Source: Rhodocyclaceae bacterium (GTDB lineage: Bacteria; Pseudomonadota; Gammaproteobacteria; Burkholderiales; Rhodocyclaceae). Taken from it: a DNA stretch of 64,000 nt. The stretch is from positions 1-64,000 of the forward strand of contig VMSX01000006.1 in NCBI GenBank assembly GCA_013791905.1. Reading direction: 5' to 3'. Under the pieces are notes generated by a model that saw only the letters and a program-made list of their open reading frames with translations, had not been told where the DNA came from and made no database searches. The translations under genes and the position numbers were made by a program. Each line of letters begins with the position of its first letter. Position 1 is the stretch's first letter. Below are positions 1 through 8,084 of the stretch, piece after piece.

Positions 1-44
1 ATTACGTTCTTTGCCAAATCCATACCAATCGTCTTAAGATTCAT
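1..44 (-). CDS. IS110-family transposase, N-terminal fragment cut by window edge
   Basis: Read on the minus strand from an ATG at 44, the 14 codons give MNLKTIGMDLAKNV, the typical start of IS110-family (DEDD) transposases, with the first acidic catalytic residue in the GMDLAK segment. A purine-rich ribosome site (AAAGGGG) lies about 8 bases upstream. The rest lies left of the window, so completeness cannot be judged. Family assignment rests on the short N-terminal signature only. Confidence 0.7.
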   Translation of the reverse strand, partial: MNLKTIGMDLAKNV

Positions 45-125
45 ATCGGTCGCCCCTTTCGTTTAAGTGTAAGTGTCACGACTTCACTTTGGCACATTGA
101 TGCCGTTTAGGGAGGGGCGACCATT
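1..125 (-). mobile_element. End of an IS110-type insertion sequence
   Basis: Contains the transposase start and about 80 bases of upstream non-coding sequence ending near GGGAGGGGCGACC. IS110 elements lack classical long terminal inverted repeats and use a bridge RNA encoded in a non-coding end. The space visible here is short for such an RNA, so the RNA may lie at the other end (IS1111-like arrangement). The exact boundary is inferred; it lies 3' of prfC, which appears intact. Confidence 0.5.
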
Positions 126-130
126 CCATT

Positions 131-150
131 ATTCCGGCGCATGCCGGTGT
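131..150. repeat. Small hairpin of the CCGGC-loop-GCCGG type
   Basis: CCGGC (134-138) and GCCGG (143-147) form a short stem 3' of prfC. A closely similar hairpin pair occurs at 11721-11781, suggesting one family of palindromic intergenic repeats. It could act as a prfC terminator but has no T-run. Confidence 0.4.
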
Positions 151-156
151 GACGCA

Positions 157-1731
157 TCAGTGAATCTCGCGTGTCTCCAGAAAGACTAGACCGGGATGGC
201 GTTCCTGCGTCATCTGCAGGTTGACGCGGTTCGGCGCGAGATAGACGTAATCGCCGGCGCCATCCAGTGCCAGGTTCACACCCGCCTTGTCGGCCAAGGC
301 CTGCAAATCGGCATCCGTGCCACGCAACCAGCGCGCGGTGGCGACATTGACGGGCTCGAAGAAGCAGTCGACGCCGTATTCGAATTCGAGCCGGTGGGCG
401 ACCACGTCGAACTGCAGGGTGCCGACGGCACCGAGAATCAGGTCGTTGCTGGCCAGTGGCTTGAACAGTTGCGTGGCGCCTTCCTCGGCGAGCTGCTGCA
501 GACCCTTCTGCAACTGCTTCATCTTCATCGGATTGCGAATCTGCGCGCGGCGGAAATGTTCCGGCGCAAAGCAGGGGATGCCGGTGAACTTGAGATCCTC
601 GCCTTCGGTGAAGCTGTCGCCGAGCACCACGGTGCCATGGTTGGGAATGCCGATGATGTCGCCCGGCCAGGCTTCGTCGGTGGTGTTGCGGTCCTGCGCC
701 ATGAAGGTGATGGCGTTGTTCACCGCCAGCGTCTTGCCGGTTGAGCGCTGCTTCAACTTGATGCCGCGCTCGAACTTGCCGGAACACACGCGCACGAAAG
801 CGATGCGGTCGCGGTGCCTGGGGTCCATGTTGGCCTGGATCTTGAACACGAAGCCGGAAAACTTCGGCTCAAGCGGTTCGACCTGGCGCGTGTCTGCGGT
901 ACGGTGCAGCGGCGCGGGAGACAGATCGACGATGGCGTCGAGCAGCGATTGCACGCCGAAGTTGTTGATCGCCGAACCGAAAAACACCGGCGTCTGCTTG
1001 CCCGCCAGATAGGCATCCTTGTCGAAGGTATGCGAGGCGCCGCGCACCAGCTCGATTTCCTGGCGCAGCTCGCCGGCCTGATAGCCGAGCAGTTCATCGA
1101 GCAACGGATTGTCGAGACCGTCGATGACCCGCGAAGTGCCCTTCTCGGCCTGTGGGTCGAAGAAATAAATGCAGTCGTCGTAGAGGTCGTAAACGCCGCG
1201 GAAGCCCTTGCCCATGCCAATCGGCCAGGTCATCGGCGCGCACTGGATCTGCAACACCGACTCGATCTCGTCGAGCAGGTCGATGGGCGCGCGACCCTCG
1301 CGGTCGAGCTTGTTGATGAAGGTGATGATCGGCGTGTCGCGCAGGCGGCAGACGTTCAGCAGCTTGATGGTCTGCGCCTCGACGCCGTTCACCGAGTCGA
1401 TCACCATCGTTGCCGAATCGACGGCGGTGAGCGTGCGGTAGGTGTCTTCCGAGAAGTCCTCGTGGCCCGGCGTATCGAGCAGGTTGATCATGCACTCGCG
1501 ATAGGGAAACTGCATCACCGACGAAGTGACCGAAATGCCGCGCTGCTTTTCCAGTTCCATCCAGTCCGAGGTGGCGTGGCGTGCTGCCTTGCGGGCGCGA
1601 ACTTCGCCGGCCACCTGGATGGCGCCGCCGAACCACAGCAGCTTTTCGGTCAAGGTGGTCTTGCCCGCATCCGGGTGCGAAATGATGGCAAAGGTGCGGC
1701 GGCGGGCGATTTCGTGGGCGAGCTTGGACAC
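157..1731 (-). CDS. prfC: Peptide chain release factor 3
   Basis: A 524-residue translational GTPase that recycles RF1/RF2 from the ribosome after peptide release. The P-loop SHPDAGKTT is at residues 18-26, the switch [10 protein letters not shown] at about 86-93 and the NKLD guanine-specificity motif near 139. The length is normal for the family. It stands alone, with an intergenic repeat upstream (1822-1872) and an IS110 element downstream. No defect is seen. Confidence 0.97.
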   Translation of the reverse strand: MSKLAHEIARRRTFAIISHPDAGKTTLTEKLLWFGGAIQVAGEVRARKAARHATSDWMELEKQRGISVTSSVMQFPYRECMINLLDTPGHEDFSEDTYRTLTAVDSATMVIDSVNGVEAQTIKLLNVCRLRDTPIITFINKLDREGRAPIDLLDEIESVLQIQCAPMTWPIGMGKGFRGVYDLYDDCIYFFDPQAEKGTSRVIDGLDNPLLDELLGYQAGELRQEIELVRGASHTFDKDAYLAGKQTPVFFGSAINNFGVQSLLDAIVDLSPAPLHRTADTRQVEPLEPKFSGFVFKIQANMDPRHRDRIAFVRVCSGKFERGIKLKQRSTGKTLAVNNAITFMAQDRNTTDEAWPGDIIGIPNHGTVVLGDSFTEGEDLKFTGIPCFAPEHFRRAQIRNPMKMKQLQKGLQQLAEEGATQLFKPLASNDLILGAVGTLQFDVVAHRLEFEYGVDCFFEPVNVATARWLRGTDADLQALADKAGVNLALDGAGDYVYLAPNRVNLQMTQERHPGLVFLETREIH

Positions 1732-1821
1732 GGCGGCAATCTGGAAAAAAGGGACGGATTATACGACCGGGAAACGAAGTTTCAGAGAAGGCTAATGCCT
1801 GCGTCAGCGGGCGTTATGCCG

Positions 1822-1872
1822 GAACTAAAAGTCGGCGCTGGCGGGATGAAATGCCCCGCATGGGGTACGGCG
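1822..1872 (+). repeat. Dispersed intergenic repeat copy 1
   Basis: Contains the core AAAAGTCGGCGCTGGCGGGA followed by a module ending GCATGGGGTACGGCG. Located between prfC and ald. One of 13 copies in the chromosomal part. Confidence 0.8.
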
Positions 1873-1932
1873 TCTTTCCCGCAGAAACCCCGACTTGCGA
1901 AATTAATTCGCCCCCCGGTCTTCTTCAGACCA

Positions 1933-3048
1933 TCAGGCCAGGTGCGCGGCCGGATCGCTGAACGGCAGGCCGAGCGCTGCGGCCACCGGCGCGCTGGTGA
2001 TCTCGCCCCGGTCTACGTTGAGGCCGGCGCACAGGTGCGGGTCGTCGCGCAAAGCCAGTCGCCAGCCCTTCTCGGCCAGAGCGAGGACAAAGGGTAGGGT
2101 GGCGTTGTTGAGCGCAAACGTCGACGTCCGCGGGACGGCGCCCGGCATGTTGGCGACGCAGTAATGCACGATGCCATCGACGACGAAGGTCGGCGCGGCA
2201 TGCGTGGTCGGACGACTGGTGGCGCAGCAGCCGCCCTGATCGATGGAAACATCGACCAGCACCGCGCCGGGCCGCATGCGCGCGAGCAGGGCGCGGTCGA
2301 TGAGCTGCGGCGTGGCGGCGCCCGGCAGCAGCACGGCGCCCACTACCAGGTCGGCGGCGAGCACGCTCGCCTCGATGCTGTCCGCTGTGGCGAACAGGGT
2401 GCGGATGCGGCCGCCGAACATGGCATCGAGCCAGGCCAATCGGTCGAGCGACCGATCCGCCACGGTGACTCGTGCCCCCATGCCCGTCGCGATCAGCGCG
2501 GCGTGGTAGCCCACCACGCCGCCGCCGAGAATTGCCACCTCGGCCTCCGCCACGCCGGGCACGCCGCCCAGCAGCAGTCCGGCGCCGCCCTGCGGTTTTT
2601 CGAGACAGTGCGCGCCGGCCTGGATCGCCATGCGTCCGGCGACCTCGCTCATCGGCGCCAGCAGGGGCAGGCCGCCACCGGCCCGGGTGACGGTTTCATA
2701 GGCGATGGCGGTGACGCCGGCGGCGAGCAGCCGCTGTGCCTGCTCGGGGTCGGGCGCCAGGTGCAAAAAGGTGAAGATCACCTGCCCCTCGCGCAGCAGG
2801 GCGCATTCGCCGGGTTGCGGCTCCTTCACCTTGACGATCAGTTCGCCGCGCGCGAACACTTCCTCGGCCGTCGCCACGATTTCGGCGCCCGCCGCCGCAT
2901 ACATGGCATCGTCCAGCCCGAGCGCCGCGCCGGCGCTGGCCTGCACCAGCACGGCATGCCCCCGCCCCGTCAGTTCGCGCACGCTGGCGGGGGTGAGGCC
3001 GACCCGATATTCGTGGCTCTTGATTTCCTTCGGCACGCCAATCAGCAT
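1933..3048 (-). CDS. ald: Alanine dehydrogenase
   Basis: A 371-residue protein with the family start [20 protein letters not shown], the substrate-binding KVKEPQ segment, the catalytic-histidine region [10 protein letters not shown] and a Rossmann GGGVVG motif near the middle. It converts L-alanine, NAD and water to pyruvate, ammonia and NADH. The length matches the homohexameric enzyme. It is monocistronic, with dispersed repeats on both sides. A pyridine nucleotide transhydrogenase alpha subunit would share the fold but be longer, so Ald is preferred. Confidence 0.94.
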   Translation of the reverse strand: MLIGVPKEIKSHEYRVGLTPASVRELTGRGHAVLVQASAGAALGLDDAMYAAAGAEIVATAEEVFARGELIVKVKEPQPGECALLREGQVIFTFLHLAPDPEQAQRLLAAGVTAIAYETVTRAGGGLPLLAPMSEVAGRMAIQAGAHCLEKPQGGAGLLLGGVPGVAEAEVAILGGGVVGYHAALIATGMGARVTVADRSLDRLAWLDAMFGGRIRTLFATADSIEASVLAADLVVGAVLLPGAATPQLIDRALLARMRPGAVLVDVSIDQGGCCATSRPTTHAAPTFVVDGIVHYCVANMPGAVPRTSTFALNNATLPFVLALAEKGWRLALRDDPHLCAGLNVDRGEITSAPVAAALGLPFSDPAAHLA

Positions 3049-3110
3049 CGCATCGTCTCCCTGTCGCTCTGCGCCACGTCATCGAAAATTAATGATAGTC
3101 GAGCGCGGCG

Positions 3111-3145
3111 GATGCCGTGAAAAAGTCGGCGCTGGTGGGACGGCG
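3111..3145 (+). repeat. Dispersed intergenic repeat copy 2
   Basis: Short version with the AAAAAGTCGGCGCTGGTGGG core and following ACGGCG, between ald and higA. Confidence 0.8.
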
Positions 3146-3215
3146 AACTGGTCTATCCGAAACTAAAACGACGCTGGCCCCATGTTCTCCACGCAAATCT
3201 TCTAAGGGTCTGAGT

Positions 3216-3515
3216 TCAGGCGGCCAGCAATTGGCAGCGGGGAATGCGCGCAAGGATGTCGCCCATGCTTTCACGTGCGATCGCGGTGTCGTAGTTGGCC
3301 TGCCCGCGCAGCCACCATCCATCGCTGAGCCCAAAGTAACGGCACAGTCGCAAATCCGTGTCGGCGGTAATGGCCCGCTTGCCTGCGACGATATCGCCGA
3401 TGCGTTGCGGGGGTACGCCAATGTCCTTGGCCAGGCGGTATTTCGTCAAGCCCAGCGGCTTCAGGAACTCTTCATCCAGCATTTCGCCGGGAGAAACAGG
3501 GGGAATAGTACGCAT
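3216..3515 (-). CDS. higA: HigA-type antitoxin
   Basis: A 99-residue XRE-type helix-turn-helix protein (MRTIPPVSPGEMLDEEFLKP, then GLTKYRLAKDIGVPPQRI, GKRAIT, DLRLCRYFGLSDGWWL), the classical HigA/VapA signature. It neutralises the HigB toxin and represses the operon. It lies 12 bases downstream of higB in the toxin-first order usual for higBA. The final residues depart from the family's usual end but no truncation is evident. Confidence 0.93.
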   Translation of the reverse strand: MRTIPPVSPGEMLDEEFLKPLGLTKYRLAKDIGVPPQRIGDIVAGKRAITADTDLRLCRYFGLSDGWWLRGQANYDTAIARESMGDILARIPRCQLLAA

Positions 3516-3527
3516 GTCAAAACTCCT

Positions 3528-3809
3528 TCAGTGGTAATCGACGATCTCCACGTTTTTCGGGCCTTCCGCAGTCCAGACAAAACACACCCGCCATTGATCG
3601 TTGATGCGGATGCTGTATTGCCCCTTGCGATTACCTTTCAATGCTTCAAGTTGGTTGCCGGGGGGAACACGCAAATCTTCCAACACCATGGACCAATCCA
3701 GTTGCTCAAGCTTGCGCAGGGCCGGTCGCTCGATGTTGACCCAGCGCCGCACCCGCTGACCGAGAAAAAGCGCGTGAGTGTCTTTGCATTTGAAACTCTT
3801 GATCGGCAT
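3528..3809 (-). CDS. higB: HigB-type mRNA interferase toxin
   Basis: A 93-residue RelE-superfamily toxin of the plasmid-maintenance 'killer' family. It shows VPPGNQLEALKGNRKGQYSIRINDQWR and a C-terminal EIVDYH, both typical of HigB. It cleaves ribosome-bound mRNA. It is the first gene of the pair with higA, directly behind a perfect palindrome that probably serves as operator. Confidence 0.94.
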   Translation of the reverse strand: MPIKSFKCKDTHALFLGQRVRRWVNIERPALRKLEQLDWSMVLEDLRVPPGNQLEALKGNRKGQYSIRINDQWRVCFVWTAEGPKNVEIVDYH

Positions 3810-3821
3810 GTGTGAACATTA

Positions 3822-3841
3822 ACGTTATGCGTGAATAACGT
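3822..3841 (-). promoter_or_regulatory. Candidate higBA operator
   Basis: A perfect inverted repeat, ACGTTAT - 6 bases - ATAACGT, ends 13 bases before the higB start codon. Its place and symmetry fit a HigA dimer site overlapping the promoter. Function is inferred. Confidence 0.6.
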
Positions 3842-3885
3842 CAAGCATGATCAAGTGTGGTGTGTTGATGTGCAATGACATGCGG

Positions 3886-3970
3886 CATGGCCGGAACCAA
3901 AAGTCGGCGCTGGCGGGACGGCGTGCTCCGCATGGGGTACGGTGGAAACCGTGGTAAGACACCTATTTAC
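3886..3970 (+). repeat. Dispersed intergenic repeat copy 3, long form
   Basis: Full composite copy with three modules in order: AAAAGTCGGCGCTGGCGGGA core, the GCATGGGGTACGG module, and a GGAAACCGTGG - GACACCTATTTAC module. The last module carries the stop codon of the minus-strand gene that follows. Confidence 0.85.
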
Positions 3971-4305
3971 AAAAGCGTGACCGAAGTCTCGGCCGTCGCC
4001 TTGGCGATGGTCAGCTGCAGTTCGCAGTATTCGTTCTGCGTATCGACCGGCGTGGGATCATCGGCGCAATTGCAGCCGGCGATGATGCCGGAAAAGAATA
4101 CGCCTACCTTGGCATGGATGAAGGCAGGATCGTCACTGACACTAATGATCATCACGCTGATTGCGTCATCCAGGGCATGGCTGCTGGAGGTCAGACCCTG
4201 CTGCAGAGGCAATTGGCCGCTTGGCAGCTGCTCGACCTCATGCTTGAGCGTCGCGCGGAAGCCGGGCTGGTTCCACGCCTTCACGGATTTTGGCAGATGA
4301 ATCAT
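3967..4305 (-). CDS. Conserved hypothetical protein
   Basis: A 112-residue acidic protein starting MIHLPKSVKAWNQPGF, with a Cys pair in GCNCADDP and the segment PVDTQNEYCEL. It looks like a conserved small beta/gammaproteobacterial protein of unknown function. The start at 4305 has an AGG ribosome site. The stop codon (3967-3969) falls inside a dispersed repeat, so the last codons could have been altered by repeat insertion. No operon partner. Confidence 0.65.
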   Translation of the reverse strand: MIHLPKSVKAWNQPGFRATLKHEVEQLPSGQLPLQQGLTSSSHALDDAISVMIISVSDDPAFIHAKVGVFFSGIIAGCNCADDPTPVDTQNEYCELQLTIAKATAETSVTLL

Positions 4306-4467
4306 GTGTGCCTCATTTGAAAAACGCGTGGCTTAAAGACCGGCGCTTGCGGCATGGACGTCGGCGTAAGGGAACCGGCAGATCGTTCGTCACAGCGGCA
4401 GATTACCCCAACAGGAATGTTTTTCGCCTTAAGATGTTGCCAGTAAAAGCAATCAATAATCACGGGC

Positions 4468-5100
4468 ATGACTACACGCATCTGCTTCGTCCGCCATGGA
4501 GAGACGGACTGGAACATCGAGAAACGCATCCAGGGGCATATCGACATTCCCCTCAACCAGAACGGGCGCGCCCAGGCGCTGGCGATGGGTTACAACGCGG
4601 TGCACCACCGTTTCAGCGCGCTCTACAGCAGCGACCTGACCCGGGCCATGGAGACCGCGTGCGCCATCGCCGAGCTCGAAGGCCTCGAAGTGCGGCCACT
4701 GCCCCAGTTGCGCGAGCGCAACTACGGCATCTTCCAGGGCCTCACCTCGGCCGAGGGCGCGCTGCGCCACCCCGAGGCCTACGCGCACTACGTCGCCCGT
4801 ACCCCCGACTACGCTTTCGAGAGCGGCGAGACCATGCTTGCCCACCTCGCCCGCATCGAGGCAGGCGTCGACTGGATGGTGCGCCACCATCAGGGCCAGA
4901 CCATCTGCGCCGTGAGCCACGGCGGCGTGCTCGACATCATCTACCGCAAGGCGACCGGCCGTCCGCTGCACACGCCACGCGACTTCGCCATTCCCAACTG
5001 CGCGCTCAACTGGTTCCATGTCGACGGGCACGGCTGGCATCTCGAGAAATGGGCCGACCGGCACCACCTCGAAAATGTCATCGGCGAAGTAGCGGAATGA
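4468..5100 (+). CDS. Histidine phosphatase family protein
   Basis: A 210-residue member of the phosphoglycerate mutase-like superfamily. The catalytic RHGE is at residues 9-12 (FVRHGETDWN), with a second active-site RERNYG segment and a C-terminal SHGG histidine. The sequence resembles cofactor-dependent phosphatases (GpmB/CobC-like) more than true mutases. It overlaps the following gpmA by four bases (ATGA), implying translational coupling. Substrate unknown. Confidence 0.85.
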   Translation: MTTRICFVRHGETDWNIEKRIQGHIDIPLNQNGRAQALAMGYNAVHHRFSALYSSDLTRAMETACAIAELEGLEVRPLPQLRERNYGIFQGLTSAEGALRHPEAYAHYVARTPDYAFESGETMLAHLARIEAGVDWMVRHHQGQTICAVSHGGVLDIIYRKATGRPLHTPRDFAIPNCALNWFHVDGHGWHLEKWADRHHLENVIGEVAE

Positions 5101-5795
5101 GCGCAAATCATCTGGCGGTCTTCATCCGCCACGGCCAGAGCGAGTGGAACCGCACTAACCGCTTCACCGGCTGGACGGACATCGATCTCAACCCCACCGG
5201 CATCACCGAATCTGAGCGGGCCGGCCGCAAGCTGGCGGCGGCGGGCTACGCCTTCGACGAGGTGCATGTCTCGGTACTGCGGCGCAGCCGCCAGACCGCA
5301 GAGGTATTGCTGGCGGCAGGCGGCTGGAGTGGCGTGCCGATCCACGAGACCTGGCGCCTCAACGAGCGCCACTATGGCGCGCTGCAGGGCATGGACAAGC
5401 AGGAGATCTTCGCCGCCTGGGGCGAGGAAAGATCGCGCCGCTGGTGGCGCGGCTATCACGAGCCGCCGCCGGCGCTCGACCTGGACGATCCGCGCCATCC
5501 GCGCCACGACCCGCGCTATCGCGACATTGATCCCGCGTTGCTGCCCGCCACCGAAAGCTTGCACCAGTGCCAGCTGCGCACGCTGCACTACTGGCGTGAA
5601 ACGCTGTTTCCCCGCATTGCCGCCGGGCGGCGCGTGCTCGTCGTCAGCCATGGCAACACCCTGCGCGGCCTCGTCATGCACCTCGACGGCATCTCGCCCG
5701 ACGCCATGGAGCATGTGGAGATCCCCTCCGGCATCCCGCTCGTCTACCGCTTCTCGCCCAACCTGAAAATCACCTGTCGGGAATGGCTCGAATAG
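5097..5795 (+). CDS. gpmA: 2,3-bisphosphoglycerate-dependent phosphoglycerate mutase
   Basis: A 232-residue enzyme beginning MSANHLAVFIRHGQSEWN, with the phosphohistidine at His12, the LNERHYGALQG catalytic segment and SHGNTLRGLV near the C-terminus. It interconverts 3- and 2-phosphoglycerate. The start is set at the ATG overlapping the upstream TGA; the open frame extends further 5' without a better start. The Arg/Trp-rich middle (RSRRWWRGYHEPPP) is the dPGM substrate loop. Confidence 0.93.
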   Translation: MSANHLAVFIRHGQSEWNRTNRFTGWTDIDLNPTGITESERAGRKLAAAGYAFDEVHVSVLRRSRQTAEVLLAAGGWSGVPIHETWRLNERHYGALQGMDKQEIFAAWGEERSRRWWRGYHEPPPALDLDDPRHPRHDPRYRDIDPALLPATESLHQCQLRTLHYWRETLFPRIAAGRRVLVVSHGNTLRGLVMHLDGISPDAMEHVEIPSGIPLVYRFSPNLKITCREWLE

Positions 5796-5825
5796 CGCGG
5801 GCTAGCGCGCCGTCGTGACCGGCGG

Positions 5826-5892
5826 CGCGGAAACCGTGGTCTGACACCTGTTTACGGTTTCCTTGCCCGAAAGTCGGCGCCGGCGGTACGGC
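5826..5892 (+). repeat. Dispersed intergenic repeat copy 4
   Basis: Here the GGAAACCGTGGTCTGACACC module precedes the AAAGTCGGCGCCGGCGGTAC core, the opposite module order to copy 3. Located 3' of gpmA. Confidence 0.8.
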
Positions 5893-5907
5893 GTCAGGCG
5901 ATTTCGC

Positions 5908-6873
5908 TCAGCACCCCGCGGTGCATTTCCCGGCGGCGTCGAACTCCATCGTTTTGCCCGAGAGCGGGATGTGCACCGGCACCTTGACGGCCTTCATGAA
6001 GGCCTCCGTCTTGCTGCCCGGGCGCAGCTTGCCGCCGATGGTGCCGACTTCGTTGGCGTGCGAGGCGATCACCGCTGCCGGCTTGACCAGTTCGTTGATC
6101 ACGTAGGTGGCCTCGACGGGTCCGGTCGTGAACACGTCGCCGATGTTCATGACGGCGAGCTTGACGCTGTAGTGGTTGCGCACCACCAGTTCCTGGTCGG
6201 CGGTGATGCCCGTGTCGCCGGAGAGGTAGGTCACCAGGCCGTTGCTGAAGCGGACGACGTAGCCGGTCGCCGGGCCCACGTTGCCGGCGATGCCCGCCTC
6301 CTTCATCGCCTTGCCGACGACGCCGCCGAAATAATCGGGATCGAGGCCGTTGCTGTGCAGTGCCGCCACTGTGGCGATGCGCACGCCGCCGATGGTCACG
6401 CTGCCGCCAAAGCGGGCGAGGACCGAGTTGGCGGGATCGCCGTCGTTCGCCTTGAGCTTGGCCGCAAAGAAGGGCGGCATCTCGCTGCCGGTGACAATCT
6501 TCGACTTCTTGGCCAGCGCGATGTTGACGACATTGGTGTTGGGCATCGCCGACACCGACGTATCGGGCTTGTCGCAGCTGCCTGCGTTCGGCTCCTTGTT
6601 ATGCGCGTTGCCGACATGGTCGCCGTGCATGTGGCTGACGAGGATGATGTCGATCTTGCCCAGCCGCGGATCAGTGCCACCGGCAACGGTACGGCCGGGA
6701 TCGTAGAGGATGCGCGTGCCATTCGGATCCTCGAAGACCAGCGCGCGGTCCTGGGGGCAGAACTCGCCGTCGATGCCGCCCAGCGGCGTGACCTTCACGC
6801 TCTGCGCGAAGGCGGGAAGTGTGAGTGCGGCACAGACGACGCCAACGGCCGCGATCAAGGTCGAACGACTCAT
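5908..6873 (-). CDS. Exported metallo-beta-lactamase-fold hydrolase
   Basis: A 321-residue protein with a clear Sec signal peptide (cleavage likely after AFA at residues 21-23). The metal-binding motif HMHGDH is in the first third, and later SHAN and SGDTG segments supply further ligands. The overall sequence resembles UlaG-like MBL-fold proteins rather than a beta-lactamase. It probably works in the periplasm. Substrate unknown; isolated gene flanked by dispersed repeats. Confidence 0.82.
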   Translation of the reverse strand: MSRSTLIAAVGVVCAALTLPAFAQSVKVTPLGGIDGEFCPQDRALVFEDPNGTRILYDPGRTVAGGTDPRLGKIDIILVSHMHGDHVGNAHNKEPNAGSCDKPDTSVSAMPNTNVVNIALAKKSKIVTGSEMPPFFAAKLKANDGDPANSVLARFGGSVTIGGVRIATVAALHSNGLDPDYFGGVVGKAMKEAGIAGNVGPATGYVVRFSNGLVTYLSGDTGITADQELVVRNHYSVKLAVMNIGDVFTTGPVEATYVINELVKPAAVIASHANEVGTIGGKLRPGSKTEAFMKAVKVPVHIPLSGKTMEFDAAGKCTAGC

Positions 6874-7063
6874 GGGGGAAACCCTCCTGTTATTGTTGGG
6901 AGCGCCAAGTTACCACCGTCGGGTCATGGGTTTCAACCATGCTGTAGTCATGGTCTCGAATGGGTTTGTTGCCAGCAATGTCGGCATTGTTTCAAGCGTC
7001 GGCCGCCTTTGAAAAAAGCCGGGCATTGAAGCTTGGCTTGTCATTAATGTAGCGTTCATGGAC

Positions 7064-7174
7064 GGGCGGGATGAAATGCCAGGCATGGGGTACGGCGTGG
7101 CCTGCATGAGGTTCCGAGGAAACCGTGGGCTGACACCTATTTACTAGCGAAAAGTCGGCGCTGGCGAGACGGCG
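7064..7174 (+). repeat. Dispersed intergenic repeat copy 5, composite
   Basis: Contains a decayed GCGGGATGAAATGCC - GCATGGGGTACGGCG unit, the GGAAACCGTGGGCTGACACC module, and a full AAAAGTCGGCGCTGGCGAGA core. About 190 bases upstream of it (6874-7063) I see no gene. Confidence 0.8.
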
Positions 7175-7203
7175 CAAGGGCGAAAACCCCGGGTGAAAGG
7201 ATA

Positions 7204-7232
7204 ATGGCGCGATGTGATGCGCGCCATTTTTA
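7204..7232 (+). terminator. Terminator-like hairpin
   Basis: ATGGCGCG (7204-7211) pairs with CGCGCCAT (7220-7227) and is followed by TTTTT on the plus strand. No plus-strand gene lies close upstream, so it may be part of a repeat or protect the 3' end of the minus-strand operon. Confidence 0.4.
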
Positions 7233-7261
7233 TGCCTAGCGGCCTCTGGTTCAAGAGCGTT

Positions 7262-7609
7262 CTATGCAGCCTGCAAAAGGAACTCGACTTTCACGGCCTC
7301 AAACGGAAAGACGATCCGGCCGTCCTCTGTGCGGTCAAGCACACCAGCGTTTAGCAGCGCCGTTACATCGCCGTGAACAGCCTTCACGTCTCGATCAACG
7401 CGACGGGCCGCTTCACGAATTGACACTGGACCGGCCCCACACAATGTCTTCAGTAGTTCCCACCGCTTTTCGGTAAGTACCTTCCAAAGCAGTTCGGGAG
7501 TGGCAAAGCTAATATGAGCGGACCGTTGCGGTTTGCCCGTTTTCCAAGCTTGGGTGAAGTCCGCCATCGCGTCAGAGGGCGAGCGGACGTCAAGAGTTAC
7601 GGTTTTCAT
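7262..7609 (-). CDS. TumA-like HTH antitoxin
   Basis: About 115 residues from MKTVTLDVRSPSDAMADF. It carries a winged-helix region (PELLWKVLTEKRWELLKTL, then ISIREAARRVDRDVKAVHGDV and a C-terminal GRIVFPFEAVKVEF wing) like the antitoxins paired with DUF6516 toxins. It overlaps the toxin gene by about 20 bases. The adjacent ATG at 7612 is an equal alternative; an AGAGGTGG ribosome site favours this area over the upstream in-frame start. Confidence 0.72.
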   Translation of the reverse strand: MKTVTLDVRSPSDAMADFTQAWKTGKPQRSAHISFATPELLWKVLTEKRWELLKTLCGAGPVSIREAARRVDRDVKAVHGDVTALLNAGVLDRTEDGRIVFPFEAVKVEFLLQAA

Positions 7610-7886
7610 CATTCCACCTCTCAATGTCACGTTGGAAGTCGGCAATCAATTTCTCCGGGGTCGTGAAGGTGTAGGCGCTTTCAATTCCGCCAACATGTCG
7701 ATGATCGCCTTTCCCAACCTCATTGTCGTAACGGAGAACGCATTCGCCACGAACCACGTAGGCGAGCCGATACTTGAAGCCATGGGTTGATCCCTCGACG
7801 GGTCGAGGCAACCGCCACAGCACGAGTTCAGCGAAAGCTGACTCTGAGTATGGGATACGCGTCGAGGCGAGCAGCAGGGCTTTCAT
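7590..7886 (-). CDS. TumE-like toxin (DUF6516 family)
   Basis: About 98 residues with family hallmarks: an N-terminal strand region (ALLLASTRIPYSESAFAEL), KYRLAYVV, then the YDNEVGKGDHRHVGG stretch and an FTTPEKLIADF C-terminal helix. DUF6516 proteins are toxins of TumE/TumA-type pairs. A second in-frame ATG at 7895 sits inside the putative -10, so the 7886 start, nearly leaderless, is preferred. Family name is from memory of motifs. Confidence 0.7.
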   Translation of the reverse strand: MKALLLASTRIPYSESAFAELVLWRLPRPVEGSTHGFKYRLAYVVRGECVLRYDNEVGKGDHRHVGGIESAYTFTTPEKLIADFQRDIERWNDENRNS

Positions 7887-7897
7887 GTTGGACATTG

Positions 7898-7922
7898 TGA
7901 CAACAGCCGCAGTGCGTTGTCA
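7898..7922 (-). promoter_or_regulatory. Promoter and operator of the TumE/TumA-like pair
   Basis: On the minus strand TTGACA (-35) is followed after 17-18 bases by a CACAAT-like -10. A perfect inverted repeat, TGACAAC - 11 bases - GTTGTCA, is superimposed. This geometry is typical of autorepression by the antitoxin. Inferred. Confidence 0.5.
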
Positions 7923-7992
7923 ATACCTCCAACAGTCAGGAGTGGGATCAAGGGCGGGTAGAGGGGCCAGGCACGAATTAAATTCGCGATGG

Positions 7993-8079
7993 TCAGTTGC
8001 ACCACTGTTGTTCGCAGGGAATGCCGTCGTTGTTGCCATCCATCTGGACGTTGGGGCAGTTCCGCAGGAAAAAGGGGAG
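7993..8079 (-). pseudogene. Orphan 3' fragment of an excalibur-domain gene
   Basis: Reads FFLRNCPNVQMDGNNDG followed by the IPCEQQWCN ending and a stop. This is nearly identical to the C-terminus of the intact cold-shock/excalibur gene at 8945-9496. No start or upstream part is present; the fragment begins six bases beyond the stop of the methyltransferase gene at 8085. It is a recombination scar in the cassette region. Confidence 0.8.
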
Positions 8080-8084
8080 CCCCT

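Noticed and set aside
814-2097. Long plus-strand open frame (427 codons) opposite prfC
   Set aside because: Antisense to a well-supported prfC, with an Arg/His/Asp-rich composition typical of shadow frames in GC-rich genes.
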